Below the pieces are notes generated by a model. That model made no database searches. It saw nothing but the letters and a program-made list of their open reading frames with translations, and had not been told where the DNA came from. The position numbers and the translations under genes were made by a program. From positions 62,001-126,000 of the forward strand of contig NZ_QGMX01000003.1 of assembly GCF_003336745.1 (NCBI RefSeq): DNA of 64,000 nt, written 5' to 3'. Positions 51,387 through 64,000 of the stretch are shown here, one piece after another. How positions within the stretch are numbered: the first letter of the stretch is position 1; every line of letters begins with the position of its first letter. Source of the DNA: Thermus caldifontis. Its GTDB lineage: Bacteria > Deinococcota > Deinococci > Deinococcales > Thermaceae.

Positions 51387-54263
51387 ATGCGCTTTGAGAA
51401 AACCGCCCCCTACACCTACCGCATCCCCCGCCAGGGGAAGATGCGGGTGGATGCGGTCTTCTTCGCCTCGGAGGAGATTCTAAAGGACCTCGAGGGGGAA
51501 AACTACGCTTCCTTGCAACAGCTCATGAACGTGGCCACCCTGCCGGGGATCGTGGAGCCCGCCTTAGCCATGCCCGACATCCACTGGGGCTACGGCTTTC
51601 CCATCGGAGGGGTGGCGGCCTTTGACCCCGAGGATGGGGGGGTGGTGAGCCCGGGAGGGGTGGGATTTGATATCAACTGCCTGCCTGCTGGCACCCGTGT
51701 ACTCTTTCATGACCGCTACACCCGCCCTATAGAGGAGGTGGCGAGGGAACAAGAACCCCTCCTCACCGTATGGCGGCTTGGGGAAAAACCCGAGGCAGGC
51801 AAAGCCTTCCTCCTCCTCTCCCGAGAAGCACAAACCCTGGTGCGCCTCCGCACCGAGGGAGGGTTCATCCTGGAGGCCACCCCCGATCATCCCGTCTACA
51901 CCCCCTCGGGGATGCGCCCCATAGGCACCCTGAAAAATGGGGACCTAGTGGCCATCCACCCCTTCCAAGGCTTTCCCCACGAACCCCCACCGTCCCTCAC
52001 CCTTCTCGACGAGGAAAGGGCCCAAGCCCTAGGCCGTGCCCTGGGATTTCCCCGGGCAGCAGACGTGTTGAAAACGAAGGGGCTCCTCCCCCTGCGGACA
52101 GACCACCCTCGCCTACCCGCTATCCTCCGCCTTTTGGGCTACGCCTTGGGGGATGGAACCCTTTACCGGTCCCAAGGCAGGGGGTACCTGGTGCTCTATG
52201 GGGATGAAGGAGGACTCCTGGAAGCCAAGGAGGACCTCAAGAGTCTGGGCTTCCAGGCTGGGGGCCCCTACGCTAGGGTACGAAACCACAGCTTCCGAGG
52301 ACGGACCTTCACCTACCGAGAGGCTAGCCTTAAGGCTTCTTCCCGGGCTTTGTTCCTCCTTCTCCACGCCTTAGGCCTTCCCGAAGGCCCAAAGGCGCAA
52401 ACCGCTTTTGCCTTACCTGATTGGCTCTTCTCCCTTCCCCCTTGGCATAAAGCCAACTTTCTAGCCGGACTGTTTGGAGCTGAGCTCTCCGCTCCGAGGT
52501 GGGTAAGCGGACATGGGTACAACCTCGCCTCTCCTGTGCTTTCCCAGTCCAAGCGGAAAAGCCTGCTGGAAAGTGGCCGAACCTTCATGGAAGCCCTGGC
52601 CCGCTTAATGGAAAGCTTGGGCCTGGAAGTCCAGTCCCTACGTGAGGAAGTGGATTGGGAGGAACCGGCTGATCCTTCCCACCGCTTCAAACTGATCCTC
52701 CGTAGTACACCCGAAAACCTGAGCCTTCTCTACGAGAGGGTGGGCTATGCGTACGCTCCCCAAAAGGCCTGGCTAGCCCAGGTTGCCGCTTTCTACCTGC
52801 GGCTAAAAAAGGCCCACTTAGAAGCTCGGGAAATCCAGGCCGAGGACGTCTTAGCCCTACGACAGGTAGGCCTAGGGCCAAAGGGTATTGCCGCCACCCT
52901 AGGCCTCCCTCGGCGCTTCGTGGAGCGTACCCTCTACGAGAAGCGAGGCAATTTCCGTCCCTGGGGATTTCCCACCTTCCCTAAGTTTCTCCAAAGGGCC
53001 GGCCCCATGCTTTTTGACAGGATAGTGGCTATGGAAACCGTTCCCCATGGGGGAAGGGTTTACGACCTCTCCATGGCCCATGAGGGACATAACTTCGTGG
53101 CTGAAGGGTTTGTGGTCTCCAACTGTGGGGTACGCCTCCTGGCCTCCTCTCTCACCCTGGAAGACCTCCTTCCCCGGCAACGGGAGCTGGCGGATGCCCT
53201 CTACCGCCTCATCCCCTCGGGGGTGGGGAGCGAGCGCAGGGACGTGCGCTTCAGCAAAAAAGAGCTCAAGGAAATCCTCAAGGAGGGGGCGGGCTGGCTC
53301 ATCCGCCGGGGCTTCGGCTACCCAGAGGACCTCCGCTTCATTGAGTCGGAGGGCCGCCTTCCCTGGGCCAACCCCGACAAGGTTTCGGATAGGGCCTTTG
53401 AGCGGGGAGCCCCCCAGATCGGCACCCTGGGAAGCGGGAACCATTTCCTCGAGGTCCAGTACGTGGACCAGATCTACGACGAAGAGGCTGCCGAAGTCTT
53501 CGGCCTCTTCCCCAACCAGATCACCGTCCTCATCCACACGGGAAGCCGGGGCCTGGGCCACCAGGTCTGCCAGGATTACGTGGAGAAATTCCTTAAAGTG
53601 GCCCCTCGCTACGGCATAGAGCTGGTGGACAAACAGCTGGCGGCAGCCCCCATCCAGAGCCCAGAGGGCCAGGACTACCTCCAGGCCATGGCCGCCGCCG
53701 CCAACTTCGCCTTCGCCAACCGCCAGCTCATCGCCCACTTCGTGCGGGAGGCCTTCGAGGTGGTGGGCTTCCCGCCCAGGGAACACGGCCTAAGGGTCCT
53801 CTACGACCTGGCCCACAACAACGCCAAGTTTGAGGAGCACAGGGGAAAAAGGGTCCTGGTGCACCGCAAAGGGGCCACCCGGGCCTTCGGACCGGGACAC
53901 CCCGAGATCCCCCTGGAGTACCGGCACGTGGGCCAGCCCGTGCTGGTGCCCGGGGATATGGGCCGCTACTCCTATGTGCTCTCGGGGACGGAAAGGGCCA
54001 TGGCGGTATCCTTCGGCTCCAGCTGCCACGGGGCCGGCCGCAAGATGAGCCGTCACCAGGCCAAGCGGGTGGCCCGGGAGCGCAACCTGATCAAGGAGCT
54101 GGCGGAACGGGGCATCCTGGTGCGGGCGGCCACCAGGGCCACCGTGGACGAGGAGATGCCCGAGGCCTACAAGGATGTTTCCGTGGTGGTGGAGGCGGTC
54201 CAGGGAGCCGGGATCGGCAAAAAGGTGGCCCGCCTGCGGCCCCTCATCGTGGTAAAGGGCTGA
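51387..54263 (+). CDS. rtcB: RNA-splicing ligase RtcB precursor with intein
   Basis: 958-residue precursor from ATG 51387 (GGAGG ribosome site); mature ligase 476 residues after removal of a 482-residue intein. RtcB joins 2',3'-cyclic phosphate or 3'-phosphate RNA to 5'-OH ends using GTP and Mn. Metal and catalytic residues are seen: Cys in GFDIN/CGVRLL, GSGNHFLEVQ, IHTGSRGLGHQ, DLAHNNAKFEEH, and the guanylylated His in SSCHGAGRKMSR. The intein splits DIN from CGVRLL, so the enzyme has no active site until spliced. No archease gene is adjacent. An upstream ATG at 51375 is possible. Confidence 0.95.
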   Translation: MRFEKTAPYTYRIPRQGKMRVDAVFFASEEILKDLEGENYASLQQLMNVATLPGIVEPALAMPDIHWGYGFPIGGVAAFDPEDGGVVSPGGVGFDINCLPAGTRVLFHDRYTRPIEEVAREQEPLLTVWRLGEKPEAGKAFLLLSREAQTLVRLRTEGGFILEATPDHPVYTPSGMRPIGTLKNGDLVAIHPFQGFPHEPPPSLTLLDEERAQALGRALGFPRAADVLKTKGLLPLRTDHPRLPAILRLLGYALGDGTLYRSQGRGYLVLYGDEGGLLEAKEDLKSLGFQAGGPYARVRNHSFRGRTFTYREASLKASSRALFLLLHALGLPEGPKAQTAFALPDWLFSLPPWHKANFLAGLFGAELSAPRWVSGHGYNLASPVLSQSKRKSLLESGRTFMEALARLMESLGLEVQSLREEVDWEEPADPSHRFKLILRSTPENLSLLYERVGYAYAPQKAWLAQVAAFYLRLKKAHLEAREIQAEDVLALRQVGLGPKGIAATLGLPRRFVERTLYEKRGNFRPWGFPTFPKFLQRAGPMLFDRIVAMETVPHGGRVYDLSMAHEGHNFVAEGFVVSNCGVRLLASSLTLEDLLPRQRELADALYRLIPSGVGSERRDVRFSKKELKEILKEGAGWLIRRGFGYPEDLRFIESEGRLPWANPDKVSDRAFERGAPQIGTLGSGNHFLEVQYVDQIYDEEAAEVFGLFPNQITVLIHTGSRGLGHQVCQDYVEKFLKVAPRYGIELVDKQLAAAPIQSPEGQDYLQAMAAAANFAFANRQLIAHFVREAFEVVGFPPREHGLRVLYDLAHNNAKFEEHRGKRVLVHRKGATRAFGPGHPEIPLEYRHVGQPVLVPGDMGRYSYVLSGTERAMAVSFGSSCHGAGRKMSRHQAKRVARERNLIKELAERGILVRAATRATVDEEMPEAYKDVSVVVEAVQGAGIGKKVARLRPLIVVKG
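51678..53123 (+). other. Intein in RtcB (LAGLIDADG mini-homing domain)
   Basis: 482 residues, from C1 (CLPAGTRVLF) to N482, with extein Cys as +1 nucleophile. Block B is ATPDHPVYT (T68, H71). Block F is VYDLSMAHEGHNFVAEG with H471. The penultimate residue is Ser481 where His is usual. A dodecapeptide-type endonuclease lies between: LLGYALGDG (152-160) and FLAGLFGAELSA (261-272), the second with Gly-Ala-Glu replacing Asp-Ala-Asp. A helix-turn-helix-like part (about 395-420) follows. Codon use is less GC3-rich than the exteins, a sign of separate ancestry. Confidence 0.93.
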
Positions 54264-54337
54264 TCCAGGCCCCTTGGGCCCAGCAACGCTGCGCCACTTT
54301 TAAGGCTTCTCTAACCCCTATGTGCTCCCATGAGGGG

Positions 54338-55801
54338 ATGAGGCTGGTCGCCCTCCTCTTCCTCCTTCCCTGGGCCCTGGCCCAGACCCTGCTTCCCGCC
54401 GGCACCTTTGGCCTCTCCTTCCGGGAGGAGGCCGGGGCCTGGATTTACGAGGGGGAGGGGGTGCGTTTGGTCTACGTGCCGGGGGTGGGCTGGGTGGAAC
54501 CCCCCGATGCCCAACTGCCTGCCCCCGAGGGGGAAAGGGTGCCCCTCGAGGCCCTGAGGTCTTTGGGCTATTTCCGCACGCCGGAGGCCGGGGTCCGGTT
54601 TGCTCCTCAGGGCCGGGGCCTTCGCCTGGTCCTGGACCTAACCCAGCCCTACCCTGGCCTTTCCCAGGACTCCCAAGGGCAGGAGCGCCTGACCCTTCTT
54701 CTCCCTTACCTGGCTTTGGGAACGCTCCAGGTTGCCTGGCCCAAAGGGCTGGAGGCCAGGGTGCGGCTTCTGCCCACGGGCACGGAACTGAGCCTTTTCG
54801 CTAAGGGAAAGCTGCTTCGTTACCGGCTTTTCCCCTTGGAAAACCCCCCTCGGCTCGTCCTGGACCTGTACCCCCTGGAGCCGGAGGTGGCCGAACCCCT
54901 GGCCCCCGGGATCCGCTACCGGGAGGTCTGGGCCTTTTCCCCCGAACCCTTAAGGCTCTACCTGGTGGAGGCGGAACGGGGAAGGCTCATCCCCGTGGGT
55001 GGGCCTGGGGCAAGGGCCCTGCCCAAGGACTTGGCCAAGGACGCCTTAGCGGTCCTCAACGGGGGCTACTTTGACCCCAAAAGCGGCACCCCCATCGGCT
55101 TGTGGGTGCAGGATGGGGTTACGGTCTCCTACCCTTATGGCCGGGTGGCCCTCCTGTGGGACAGCTTCAGTTTCTTTATGGGTTTTCCCAAGTTTGAGGC
55201 GGTGGTCCAGGGCCCCCAGGGCGAGCGGGTGCGGGTGGGGATCAACGCTTCCCGCGCCCGCTACACGGCCTACACCGCCCCGGGGCCCGTGGGCCGGGAA
55301 GGGGAAGAGGTGGCCCTGGTGCGGGGAGATAAGGTCCAGAATATTCTCCCCGCTCCCCAGGAACTTCCCCCTGGGACCTGGGCCCTGGCCTTCCCCAAGG
55401 GGGCTCCCCCCTTCCCCCTTAGGCCAGGGGACTCCTTAAGCCTCTTTGGCCGCCTCGACCCACCCTTCCGCTACGCCCTCGAGGGTGGCCCCCTCCTGGT
55501 CAGGGAAGGCCAGTACGCCTTTGACCCGAGCCAGGAAAACTTCCGCGATCCCAGGCCGCTTCAGGCGGTGGCCCCCCAGGCGGCGGTGGCCTGGACCCGG
55601 GAGGGGAGGCTTTGGCTCCTGGTTTCCGAGCCCACCACCCCTGGGGTCCTGGCCCGCGCCCTCCTCTCCCTGGGGGCTTGGAACGCCCTCCGGATGGACG
55701 GAGGGGGCTCGGCCCAGCTTTGGGTCAAGGGCAGGCTGAGAAGCCCCTACCAAGGCTCTCCCAGGCCGGTGGTGAGCGCCTTGGCCCTTTACGCCCCCTA
55801 A
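54338..55801 (+). CDS. Exported phosphodiester glycosidase-family protein (NAGPA domain)
   Basis: 487 residues from ATG 54338 (54320 is an alternative). Signal peptide LVALLFLLPWALAQ. N-terminal strand-rich (AMIN-like) half to about residue 190, then the NAGPA/DUF2233 catalytic domain with LAVLNGGYFDPKSGTPIG and MDGGGSAQLW. The family cleaves phosphodiester-linked sugars in cell envelopes. Convergent with pyk. Confidence 0.85.
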   Translation: MRLVALLFLLPWALAQTLLPAGTFGLSFREEAGAWIYEGEGVRLVYVPGVGWVEPPDAQLPAPEGERVPLEALRSLGYFRTPEAGVRFAPQGRGLRLVLDLTQPYPGLSQDSQGQERLTLLLPYLALGTLQVAWPKGLEARVRLLPTGTELSLFAKGKLLRYRLFPLENPPRLVLDLYPLEPEVAEPLAPGIRYREVWAFSPEPLRLYLVEAERGRLIPVGGPGARALPKDLAKDALAVLNGGYFDPKSGTPIGLWVQDGVTVSYPYGRVALLWDSFSFFMGFPKFEAVVQGPQGERVRVGINASRARYTAYTAPGPVGREGEEVALVRGDKVQNILPAPQELPPGTWALAFPKGAPPFPLRPGDSLSLFGRLDPPFRYALEGGPLLVREGQYAFDPSQENFRDPRPLQAVAPQAAVAWTREGRLWLLVSEPTTPGVLARALLSLGAWNALRMDGGGSAQLWVKGRLRSPYQGSPRPVVSALALYAP

Positions 55802-55866
55802 AGGGCGCCTCTTCCTCCAGGAGGGCTTAGCCCGGGATCGGGCTTGCAAAAAGGCCTTACCTGGGT

Positions 55867-55891
55867 CCCACCCTGGCCCTGCCAGGGTGGG
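55867..55891 (-). terminator. Hairpin after pyk, same stem as the 102-bp element
   Basis: Perfect 11-bp stem CCCACCCTGGC/GCCAGGGTGGG with a 3-nt loop, 6 nt after the pyk stop on the minus strand; a TTTTT run follows some 20 nt later. The stem is identical to the core hairpin of the 102-bp elements at 4872 and 11012, and the adjoining GGGATGGTGT resembles their GGGGTGGTAT end. Confidence 0.6.
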
Positions 55892-55897
55892 ATGGTG

Positions 55898-58595
<2,698 letters not shown>

Positions 58596-58629
58596 TTATG
58601 GAAGCCCTTCCCGTCATCCCGGCTAAAGT

Positions 58630-59778
58630 TTACACCCTAAGGGGCACCACCACCGCCTGGTACCCTTCCCCTGGGGCACCTAGGGAAGCCTCCAGGGGAC
58701 GGAGGAGGCTTGGGCTGGTGGGACCAGAAAGGAACAGGCTAGCCTCACCCGATAGGGGGGAAAGGGCCTCCAGGAGGTAGCGGGCATTGTAGGCCACCGC
58801 CAGGGGTGTGCCCTCGAGGCGCACCCGGATCTCCTCCCGGCCTTTCCCATAATCCCCTTCCGCGGAAAGTATGGCCCGGCCCTCCTCAAACATGAGGTCT
58901 ACCCGATGGTTCTGCCGGTCCGCAAGGACGCTAACCCGGCGCAAGGCCTCGCGGAAAGCCTCCACCTCAAAGGTGGCCTTCAGGGGAAACTCCTTGGGGA
59001 TCACCCGCTCATAATCGGGAAACTCCCCTTCCATAAGGCGAACCGCCATCCGCACCTGCCCCTGGGGGGAATCCCCCAGGCCTCCCGTGGCCAAACCCAG
59101 GATGCCCGGGCCCAGGGCCAGGGCCACCTCCCCTTCCCCCATGGCCTTGAGAACCCGCACCATCTCGTCCACGCTGCGGGCGGGCACCACCGCCTTCTTG
59201 GTGAAGGGCTGGGGCTTGGCAAGCCCGTAAAGGGCCAAGCGGTACCCATCGGAGGCCACGGAGCGCAACCCCTTCTCGGAGAACTCCAGCTGGACGCCCC
59301 GGAAAATGGCGCGGTATTCCTCGTTGCTGGCGGCATAGCGCACATGCGAAAGGGCCCGCTGAAGCTCCTCCACGGAAAGCAGGGTCTGCAAGGGGTAAGG
59401 CTCCGAGGGTCCCTCATGGCTGGGGAAAAACAACTCCGGGTACCCCTCATCGGGCGCCAGGCTCAGCCGGGTGCTGAAGGAGCCCGAGGAAAGGAAAAGC
59501 TCCGCGCCAAAGGCCAGCTCCACTTGGTCCCCGGGAAGGCTGCGCACCAGTTGGAAAAAGGGCTGGGCCGGAACCAGAAACCGGCCCTCCCCCTCGCTGG
59601 AGAGGTGGAGGCGCACCTCCAGATCCACTTCCCCGTTGGTCCCAAACAGGGTCAGGACCCCCGGGGAAAGGGCAAGGCCCAAGTAGGTGAAAAGGGGGTT
59701 GGAGCTTCGCGTGGGTATGACCCTCTCCAGCAAGGAGACGTGTTCGGTAAGCAAGTTTTTGGGAATGGTTACCTTCAT
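58630..59778 (-). CDS. dnaN: DNA polymerase III beta sliding clamp
   Basis: 382 residues in three DnaN repeats; RYAASNEEYRAIFRGVQLEF, SDGYRLALYGL, LMEGEFPDYERVIP and SVLADRQNHRVDL are Thermus clamp segments. C-terminal tail ends VVVPLRV. It lies next to oriC as in other Thermus. Confidence 0.98.
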   Translation of the reverse strand: MKVTIPKNLLTEHVSLLERVIPTRSSNPLFTYLGLALSPGVLTLFGTNGEVDLEVRLHLSSEGEGRFLVPAQPFFQLVRSLPGDQVELAFGAELFLSSGSFSTRLSLAPDEGYPELFFPSHEGPSEPYPLQTLLSVEELQRALSHVRYAASNEEYRAIFRGVQLEFSEKGLRSVASDGYRLALYGLAKPQPFTKKAVVPARSVDEMVRVLKAMGEGEVALALGPGILGLATGGLGDSPQGQVRMAVRLMEGEFPDYERVIPKEFPLKATFEVEAFREALRRVSVLADRQNHRVDLMFEEGRAILSAEGDYGKGREEIRVRLEGTPLAVAYNARYLLEALSPLSGEASLFLSGPTSPSLLRPLEASLGAPGEGYQAVVVPLRV

Positions 59779-59832
59779 TGTGGCTTCCTCCTCTCTACTG
59801 CTCTTACTGGTTCTTTTAAAGCTTTATAAGGA

Positions 59833-59854
59833 TAGTAGTCGTAGTAGTAGGGGC
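59833..59854 (+). other. DnaA-trio and GC spacer (unwinding element)
   Basis: Six trinucleotides TAG-TAG-TCG-TAG-TAG-TAG followed by GGGC and then directly by the first DnaA box on the same strand. This is the order described for the bacterial basal unwinding system (DnaA-trios, GC cluster, DnaA boxes). Confidence 0.75.
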
Positions 59855-60072
59855 TGTGGATATGTGGATAAGGGGGGATAAATCCCGTCGGGGAGGGCAA
59901 ACCGCATGTGGAAAACTCCTGTGGATAACTGGCCTTGGCCTGTGGATAAGCTGTGGATAACTGGCCAGTTATCCACAGGCTAGAGAAGCGGCCAGGTTTT
60001 CCACAAGTTGTCCACAAGGTTATCCACAGAAAAACCCGGGTTATCCACAGGGTTATCCACAGGTTATCCACA
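59833..60072. other. oriC: Chromosomal replication origin (oriC), 13 DnaA boxes
   Basis: Between dnaN and dnaA. Forward TGTGGATAA-type boxes start at 59855 (TAT variant), 59864, 59907 (AAA variant), 59920, 59941, 59952. Reverse TTATCCACA-type boxes start at 59969, 59997 (TTTT variant), 60008 (TTGT variant), 60020, 60041, 60053, 60064. The two groups meet at a perfect 26-bp palindrome (59952-59977) centred on CTGGCCAG. Thirteen boxes is also the number described for T. thermophilus. AT-rich DNA lies at 59796-59832, toward dnaN. Confidence 0.95.
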
Positions 60073-60076
60073 GGGG

Positions 60077-61390
60077 TCATGACAGGGCCTCTTTCAGGCT
60101 GCGAAGCAGCTTCTGCACCTCTCGGTCGCTTTCCGAAAGTTCCTGAACCTTTTGGATGGCGTAAAGAACGGTGGTGTGATCCCGTCCCCCGAAAAGCTGG
60201 CCGATCTCCGGTAGGGAGGAGCGGGTGAGCTCCCGAACCAAGAACATGGCGATCTGACGGGGCAGGACCACCTCCTTGCGCCTCCCCCCGCCCAATAGCT
60301 CCTCAGGCCGGAGGGAGAAGTATTCGGCCACCTTGCGCACGATCTCTTGGGGGTCGATCTCCACCTCCCTGGAGGCGAAGATGTCGGAAAGGGCCTTGGT
60401 GGCCACAGCCCGGGTAAGCTCCACCCCGTTTAGGGAAGCATAGGCGATGGTGCGCATCAGGGCCCCCTCCAGCTCGCGGATGTTGGAGGTCACTTGGCGG
60501 GCTATGTACTCCAGCACCTCCTCGCTGATGCGCAGGCCCCGTTGTTCGGCGTTCATCTTCAGGATGGCGATGCGGGTTTCCAGGTCGGGGGGCTGGATGT
60601 CGGTGATCAGGCCCCATTCAAACCGGCTTCTTAGGCGGGCCTCGAGGGTCAGGATGTCCTTGGGGGGCCGGTCGGAGGAGAGGATGATCTGCTTGTGGGC
60701 CTCGTAAAGGGCGTTGAAGGTGTGAAAGAACTCCTCCTGGGTGCGCTCCTTGCCGGCGATGAACTGGATGTCGTCCACCAAAAGGAGGTCCACGGAGCGG
60801 TAGCGCTCGCGAAACTCCGTCATGCGGTCCTCACGGATGGCGTTGATGAGCTCGTTGGTGAAGGTTTCCGTGGACACGTACTCAATCTTCAGGTGGGGGA
60901 ACCGTTTGGCCACGGAGTGGCCCACCGCGTGCATGAGGTGGGTCTTACCCAGGCCCACGCCCCCGTAGATGAAAAGGGGGTTGTAGGCCCTTCCCGGGGA
61001 CTCGGCCACCGCCACCGCCGCCGCATGGGCCATGGAGTTGTTGGGACCCACCACGAAGTTCTCGAAGGTGTACTTGGGATTGAGGTTGGGTTTGGGGGTT
61101 TCAGGGGTGGGGGCGCTGTGGAAGATATCCTCCTGGACGGCCACGCTGGGCACCACCTTGAGCTCAAACCGAGGGGCTTGGGCACCGAGGAGGCTGAGGG
61201 CTTCCTGGATCAGCTCGGCGTAGTGCCGCTTGATCCAGTCCAGGGCGAAGGAGGTGGGCACCGCCAGCTGGAGCACCCCATCCTGGATGCCCAGGGGGCG
61301 GATGCGCTCAAACCAGGTGTGGAACTCCACCTCGGTGATGTTGCGACGGATGTGCTCCAGGATGTGTTGCCAGATGGCCTCGTGGGTCAA
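60077..61390 (-). CDS. dnaA: Chromosomal replication initiator DnaA
   Basis: 437 residues from TTG 61390 ([16 protein letters not shown]), matching the T. thermophilus start; an ATG at 61420 is the alternative. Domain I (1-80), linker, AAA+ with Walker [11 protein letters not shown] and DDIQF, the initiator-specific motif [14 protein letters not shown], and the box-binding signature [15 protein letters not shown] near the C-terminus. Binds the boxes immediately downstream. Confidence 0.98.
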   Translation of the reverse strand: MTHEAIWQHILEHIRRNITEVEFHTWFERIRPLGIQDGVLQLAVPTSFALDWIKRHYAELIQEALSLLGAQAPRFELKVVPSVAVQEDIFHSAPTPETPKPNLNPKYTFENFVVGPNNSMAHAAAVAVAESPGRAYNPLFIYGGVGLGKTHLMHAVGHSVAKRFPHLKIEYVSTETFTNELINAIREDRMTEFRERYRSVDLLLVDDIQFIAGKERTQEEFFHTFNALYEAHKQIILSSDRPPKDILTLEARLRSRFEWGLITDIQPPDLETRIAILKMNAEQRGLRISEEVLEYIARQVTSNIRELEGALMRTIAYASLNGVELTRAVATKALSDIFASREVEIDPQEIVRKVAEYFSLRPEELLGGGRRKEVVLPRQIAMFLVRELTRSSLPEIGQLFGGRDHTTVLYAIQKVQELSESDREVQKLLRSLKEALS

Positions 61391-61455
61391 GGCTACCCCC
61401 CCGCGTTTCCGGAGGAACATTCTACGCCAAGGCCTTGGGTAAAGTGGAGGGTGGG

Positions 61456-64000
<2,545 letters not shown>

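Noticed and set aside
55862-55897. Third full copy of the 102-bp element after pyk
   Set aside because: Only the 11-bp stem and about 10 flanking bases match; the left two thirds of the element cannot be aligned.

Overview
The window is chromosomal DNA of a Thermus species. The G+C content is very high with strong G/C at third codon positions, GTG and TTG starts are common, and many start codons lie only 5-8 nt from a TATAAT-like -10 box (leaderless style). dnaA, dnaN, dnaX and the old-yellow-enzyme protein all read as Thermus orthologues. The last of these resembles the T. scotoductus chromate reductase as I remember it, which suggests that part of the genus; this is inference.

The right end (about 55.9-64 kb) is the replication origin. 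Its order is pyk-eno-dnaN-oriC-dnaA on the minus strand, then mnmG-parS-rsmG on the plus strand. oriC holds 13 DnaA boxes in two opposed groups, a GC spacer and a TAG-trinucleotide tract matching the DnaA-trio layout. A parS-like 16-mer lies between mnmG and rsmG.

The left end (0-13 kb) carries a partial 2-oxoacid oxidoreductase gene, a CsoR/CstR-type regulator, dnaX with an A9 slippage site, argB, and a broken pfpI gene. The pfpI gene is interrupted by a 102-bp miniature element with a 3-bp target duplication. Next comes a complete nosD-F-L-L-Y copper-delivery set without nosZ, facing PCu(A)C and Sco genes on the other strand. A second copy of the 102-bp element sits between the two groups.

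From 13 to 30 kb are prfA, two Nudix/zinc-ribbon genes, a chromate-reductase-like flavoenzyme with a clear operator palindrome, an MNT/HEPN pair, and a tungsten module (aldehyde:ferredoxin oxidoreductase, MoaD-DUF1952, TupABC). Housekeeping and membrane genes follow (asparaginase, FUN14, ispF, TPR proteins, SAM hydrolase, surE). At 30.4-31.7 kb lies a TnpB-only IS605-type element whose 3' end abuts surE.

From 31.7 to 51 kb are csp, slyD, cysK, an envelope operon with a truncated ABC-2 permease, pspA, dxs, a radical SAM gene beside a cytochrome c gene, moaC, a TRAP transporter pair without its binding protein, an MFS exporter, a decayed universal stress gene, folP-folB, an NYN-domain gene with a structured leader, ndk and a PP2C phosphatase. 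At 51.4-54.3 kb rtcB carries a 482-residue LAGLIDADG intein placed directly before its metal-binding cysteine.

No tRNA, rRNA or CRISPR array was seen. Besides the pfpI wreck and oriC there is no gene-free stretch near 300 bp.
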